Below, piece by piece: positions 63,437 through 64,000 of a DNA stretch of 64,000 bases. The position numbers were made by a program, and so were the translations under genes. Where the stretch lies: contig NW_003314311.1 in NCBI RefSeq assembly GCF_000143415.4, forward strand, positions 1,215,062 through 1,279,061, in the 5' to 3' direction. The number at the start of each line of letters is the position of its first letter. The stretch's first letter is position 1. Origin of the DNA: Selaginella moellendorffii. Lineage: Eukaryota; Streptophyta; Lycopodiopsida; Selaginellales; Selaginellaceae. The notes under the pieces were generated by a model, which did not search any database, had not been told where the DNA came from, and saw only the letters and a list, made by a program, of their open reading frames with translations.

Positions 63437-64000
63437 CTACCAGTAGTCCTTGCATGAGCAAAACCCGTCTTTGAACTCGTGAAACCGGTTGGCGTCTCTC
63501 ACTGTGATTTGCCTCCCTGTGATCTTGGAGATGAACTTGGTAGCCGTGTGACAATCGGTGCAAACCCGGAGATTTTTCACCACCCGGAGAGGAGTTCCAC
63601 TCGGTGTCGATATCAAGCCAAAAGCCATAGCTTGCTTCTCGCTATGATAGCAAAGAACTTGCTCTTTCTCCTCCTCTTCCACGTCCATCAACACCACCTC
63701 CGTGTCTGGAACATAGCCGGCCTCTCTCATCAGCACCCCGAGTCTCTGCAGCTCTGCGAAGATCTCGTCGTTTCGAGGATGAGTCCTGCTTCCGGAAGCA
63801 AACTTATGGACCTTGTCCTTGATCTCGATCCAGCTCAAACCGGGGACTTTCTTTCCGCAGTCACGACCAATCCGTCTCCTCAGCTTCGCGGCGGCATCAA
63901 ACTTCCCACACACTGCGTGGATGTCCGAAAGTAGCACGTAAGAAGCCGAGTTCCTCCGGTTTAGCTGGACAAGCCGCTGAGCTGCTCGGACACCCCGTTT
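63437..64000 (-). CDS. PPR protein C-terminus with DYW domain (cut by right edge)
   Basis: The frame is open from the right edge to the stop after DYW. It shows the E region (YVLLSDIHAVCGKFDAAAKL), E+ (PGLSWIEIKDKVHKFASGSR) and the DYW deaminase: CYHSEKQAMAFGL with the HxE zinc/catalytic motif, CTDCH as the zinc-binding CxxC, and the terminal HEFKDGFCSCKDYW. DYW proteins carry out C-to-U (and, in lycophytes and hornworts, possibly U-to-C) editing of organellar RNA. The PPR array lies outside the window. Confidence 0.93.
   Translation of the reverse strand, partial: KRGVRAAQRLVQLNRRNSASYVLLSDIHAVCGKFDAAAKLRRRIGRDCGKKVPGLSWIEIKDKVHKFASGSRTHPRNDEIFAELQRLGVLMREAGYVPDTEVVLMDVEEEEKEQVLCYHSEKQAMAFGLISTPSGTPLRVVKNLRVCTDCHTATKFISKITGRQITVRDANRFHEFKDGFCSCKDYW

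Noticed and set aside
63222-63563. Minus-strand frame of 113 codons overlapping the DYW end
   Set aside because: It is out of frame with the conserved DYW domain.

Overview
The window looks like nuclear DNA of a land plant, most likely the lycophyte Selaginella. This rests on DYW/E-type PPR genes, very short introns (about 48-66 bp), a 30-exon plant-type clathrin heavy chain, a plant class I small heat shock protein and plant LTR retrotransposons. The species is inferred, not proven.

Layout. 1-2.4 kb is one arm of a large inverted duplication whose other arm is at 23.1-25.5 kb; each arm carries an E-type PPR gene with its promoter. 2.5-3.1 kb holds a small heat shock protein gene and its promoter. 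4.3-16.5 kb is a decayed Ty3/Gypsy element whose gag is interrupted by a younger 7.67-kb non-autonomous LTR element with 1.8-kb LTRs. 16.6-20.4 kb carries two tandem paralogues of an unrecognised family with a Rab7-like relic between them. 20.5-22.6 kb is a broken PPR gene. 24.1-27.7 kb has the intact PPR gene, convergent with a fold-type I Orn/Lys/Arg decarboxylase gene. 28.2-35.5 kb is AT-rich and made mostly of a second non-coding LTR element with a complete TRIM nested in it. 36.2-37.8 kb is another fragment of the Gypsy family. 38.9-39.5 kb has a small secreted-peptide gene and a cysteine-rich mini-ORF. 41.3-45.9 kb is a young, intact Ty1/Copia element sitting beside a CYP72-clan P450 pseudogene (to 47.1 kb). 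48-50 kb has an unrecognised multi-exon gene and a kelch/F-box-associated-like gene. 50.7-51.0 kb is an AT-rich minisatellite, followed by a P450/LINE relic.

From 52.9 kb on the DNA is gene-dense and conserved: clathrin heavy chain (minus strand), divergent from an inositol-polyphosphate 5-phosphatase gene (plus strand), then tRNA-Leu(UAG), a small hydrophilic protein gene, and the C-terminal DYW domain of a PPR editing factor that runs off the right edge.

Functional links are loose, as expected for eukaryotic DNA. Clathrin heavy chain and the 5-phosphatase both act in membrane and phosphoinositide traffic, but I see no evidence that they are co-regulated beyond sharing an intergenic region. 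I see no bacterial-style operon or defence system. The least explained items are the paralogue pair at 16.6-20.4 kb, the peptide gene at 38.9 kb, the cysteine-rich ORF at 39.3 kb, the gene at 48 kb, and the hairpin pair inside the non-autonomous element at 9.2 kb.
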